Source: Planctomycetota bacterium (lineage in GTDB: Bacteria > Planctomycetota > Phycisphaerae > SM23-33). From it: a DNA stretch of 5,197 nucleotides. The stretch is from the NCBI GenBank assembly GCA_021160865.1, contig JAGHBS010000174.1:1-5197 (forward strand), read 5' to 3'. The position numbers and the translations under genes were made by a program. This document shows positions 4,386-5,197 of the stretch, piece by piece (position 1 is the stretch's first letter; each line of letters begins with the position of its first letter). The notes beneath the pieces were generated by a model. It saw nothing but the letters and a program-made list of their open reading frames with translations, was not told the origin of the DNA and did no database searches.

Positions 4386-5057
4386 TCATACTCCGCCGCT
4401 TTTATCAGGCCAGATAATCTTATGAATTTGCAGGCTGAGACGGACGTTGAGATTATCAGCCAGTATCCACTTTACAATTTCGCCTGGTTCAATCAGCCAG
4501 CGTTTGTGCGATTGATGAACCGCCCAGGCGGGCGAAAATATTACATTGCATCGTTCGATGAGATTCGCATCCTGGACAATCTTGCGTGCATATTCGTAGT
4601 CATTCCGATCGGTCAAGACGAATTTTACCTCGTCCCGCGATTTGATGTGGTCGAAGTTTTCCCATCGAAGCGAGTCAACCTGACCTGAGCCCGGGCATTT
4701 TACATCCATACAAATAATTACCCTTTCGGGGAGGTTGGAAATATCCCTCGAGCCGTTAGTTTCCAGTAATACCTTATAACCAGCGTCGCAGAGTTTTTCT
4801 AATAGCATCGGCGTGGCTGATTGTATTAAAGGCTCACCTCCGGTTACCAATGCCAGTTGTAAACCAGCAGCGTTGACCTGCGAAATTATTTCATCAACGC
4901 AGTAGCGTTTGCCTTCATAGTAAGCATAGGTTGTATCACACCACTTGCATCGCAGATTACAGCCTGTCAGGCGGACAATCGTACAGGGCAGACCCATCGT
5001 TGTCCCCTCGCCCGAGATGGTCTGATAGATTTCATTTACAACTAACGCATTTGACAT
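4386..5057 (-). CDS. queE: 7-carboxy-7-deazaguanine synthase QueE (radical SAM)
   Basis: QueE is a radical S-adenosylmethionine enzyme that contracts the ring of 6-carboxytetrahydropterin to 7-carboxy-7-deazaguanine, which QueC then turns into preQ0 for queuosine or other 7-deazaguanines. The 223-residue protein is full length. The N-terminal substrate motif is QTISGEG (12-18), followed by VRLTGCNLRCKWCDTTYAY, where C33, C37 and C40 (CX3CX2C) bind the 4Fe-4S cluster. TGGEP (72-76) is the SAM-binding motif. Later landmarks are DVKCPGSG, EVKFVL, FSPAW and the C-terminal HKIIWPDK. An in-frame TAA 9 nt upstream leaves ATG 5055-5057 as the only reasonable start. The Shine-Dalgarno candidate AAAGG is about 14 nt away, weak for this window. 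An unidentified frame from the right edge overlaps its first codons. Confidence 0.96.
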   Translation of the reverse strand: MSNALVVNEIYQTISGEGTTMGLPCTIVRLTGCNLRCKWCDTTYAYYEGKRYCVDEIISQVNAAGLQLALVTGGEPLIQSATPMLLEKLCDAGYKVLLETNGSRDISNLPERVIICMDVKCPGSGQVDSLRWENFDHIKSRDEVKFVLTDRNDYEYARKIVQDANLIERCNVIFSPAWAVHQSHKRWLIEPGEIVKWILADNLNVRLSLQIHKIIWPDKSGGV

Positions 5058-5197
5058 TGCAGATTACTAATCCTTTCAACGAGATTTCTATAATGACAAA
5101 TTTTGTAGTAGATATCGAGGTGTATTCCAGACGTAGCAAATTCCTTGCCTGATGTTAATTTCATTGGTACGTTGTTCAACGATGCCAAGGCAGAATA
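5042..5197 (-). CDS. Unidentified reading frame entering from the right edge (C-terminal end?)
   Basis: On the minus strand one frame is open from the window edge to a TAG at 5042-5044, giving 51 residues that overlap the start of queE by 16 nt. A short overlap is typical of consecutive operon genes, and the weak, distant ribosome site of queE would suit coupling to an upstream gene. Against it, I recognise no motif: QueC would be expected to end in a cysteine-rich zinc site (CGxCxxC), which is absent. A second frame is also open over most of the stretch. This may be a gene end or simply the promoter region of queE. Confidence 0.2.
   Translation of the reverse strand, partial: YSALASLNNVPMKLTSGKEFATSGIHLDIYYKICHYRNLVERISNLQCQMR

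Noticed and set aside
4380..4688. Plus-strand open frame of 102 codons
   Set aside because: It is the antisense shadow of the 3' half of queE.

Overview
This window reads as chromosomal DNA of a free-living bacterium, most likely a member of the Planctomycetota (perhaps Phycisphaerae-like). Three features point that way: a small membrane protein headed by a CPxCG...CPNCG zinc ribbon, a protein tail with a VPEPAT / hydrophobic / RxRRK exosortase (PEP-CTERM) signal, and a secreted protein with two tandem STN-like modules. All three occur in other phyla too, so the assignment is an inference. Base composition is moderate (mid-40s % G+C by eye). No tRNA, rRNA, insertion sequence or CRISPR array was seen.

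Left end, minus strand (1-563): a strong sigma70-like promoter (TTGACA-16-TAAAAT) drives rpmA (ribosomal protein L27). About 180 nt downstream lies the first 15 codons of obg (GTG start), which runs off the left edge. The common rplU-rpmA-obg order is therefore kept for the last two genes, but no rplU lies upstream of rpmA here.

Middle, plus strand (564-3878): a gene-poor stretch with one doubtful small secreted-peptide ORF and an inverted repeat leads to a 135-residue zinc-ribbon membrane protein. After it come about 250 nt that look like gene debris, then the C-terminal end of a PEP-CTERM protein and a textbook intrinsic terminator. Beyond the terminator are a stand-alone response-regulator receiver protein (GTG start) and a 378-residue exported protein with two STN-like modules. 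The 163 nt between these two genes hold a promoter-like sequence. Its predicted transcript starts exactly at a 9-nt segment that is perfectly complementary to the 9 nt just before the downstream AUG. I regard this as the most interesting signal in the window: a candidate structured leader that could control translation.

Right end, minus strand (3949-5197): queE and queD encode two consecutive enzymes of 7-deazaguanine (queuosine precursor) synthesis, the QueD product being the QueE substrate. They are probably co-transcribed. An unidentified reading frame enters from the right edge and overlaps the start of queE. The queD and STN-protein genes converge on a 70-nt spacer with imperfect inverted repeats but no clear intrinsic terminator.
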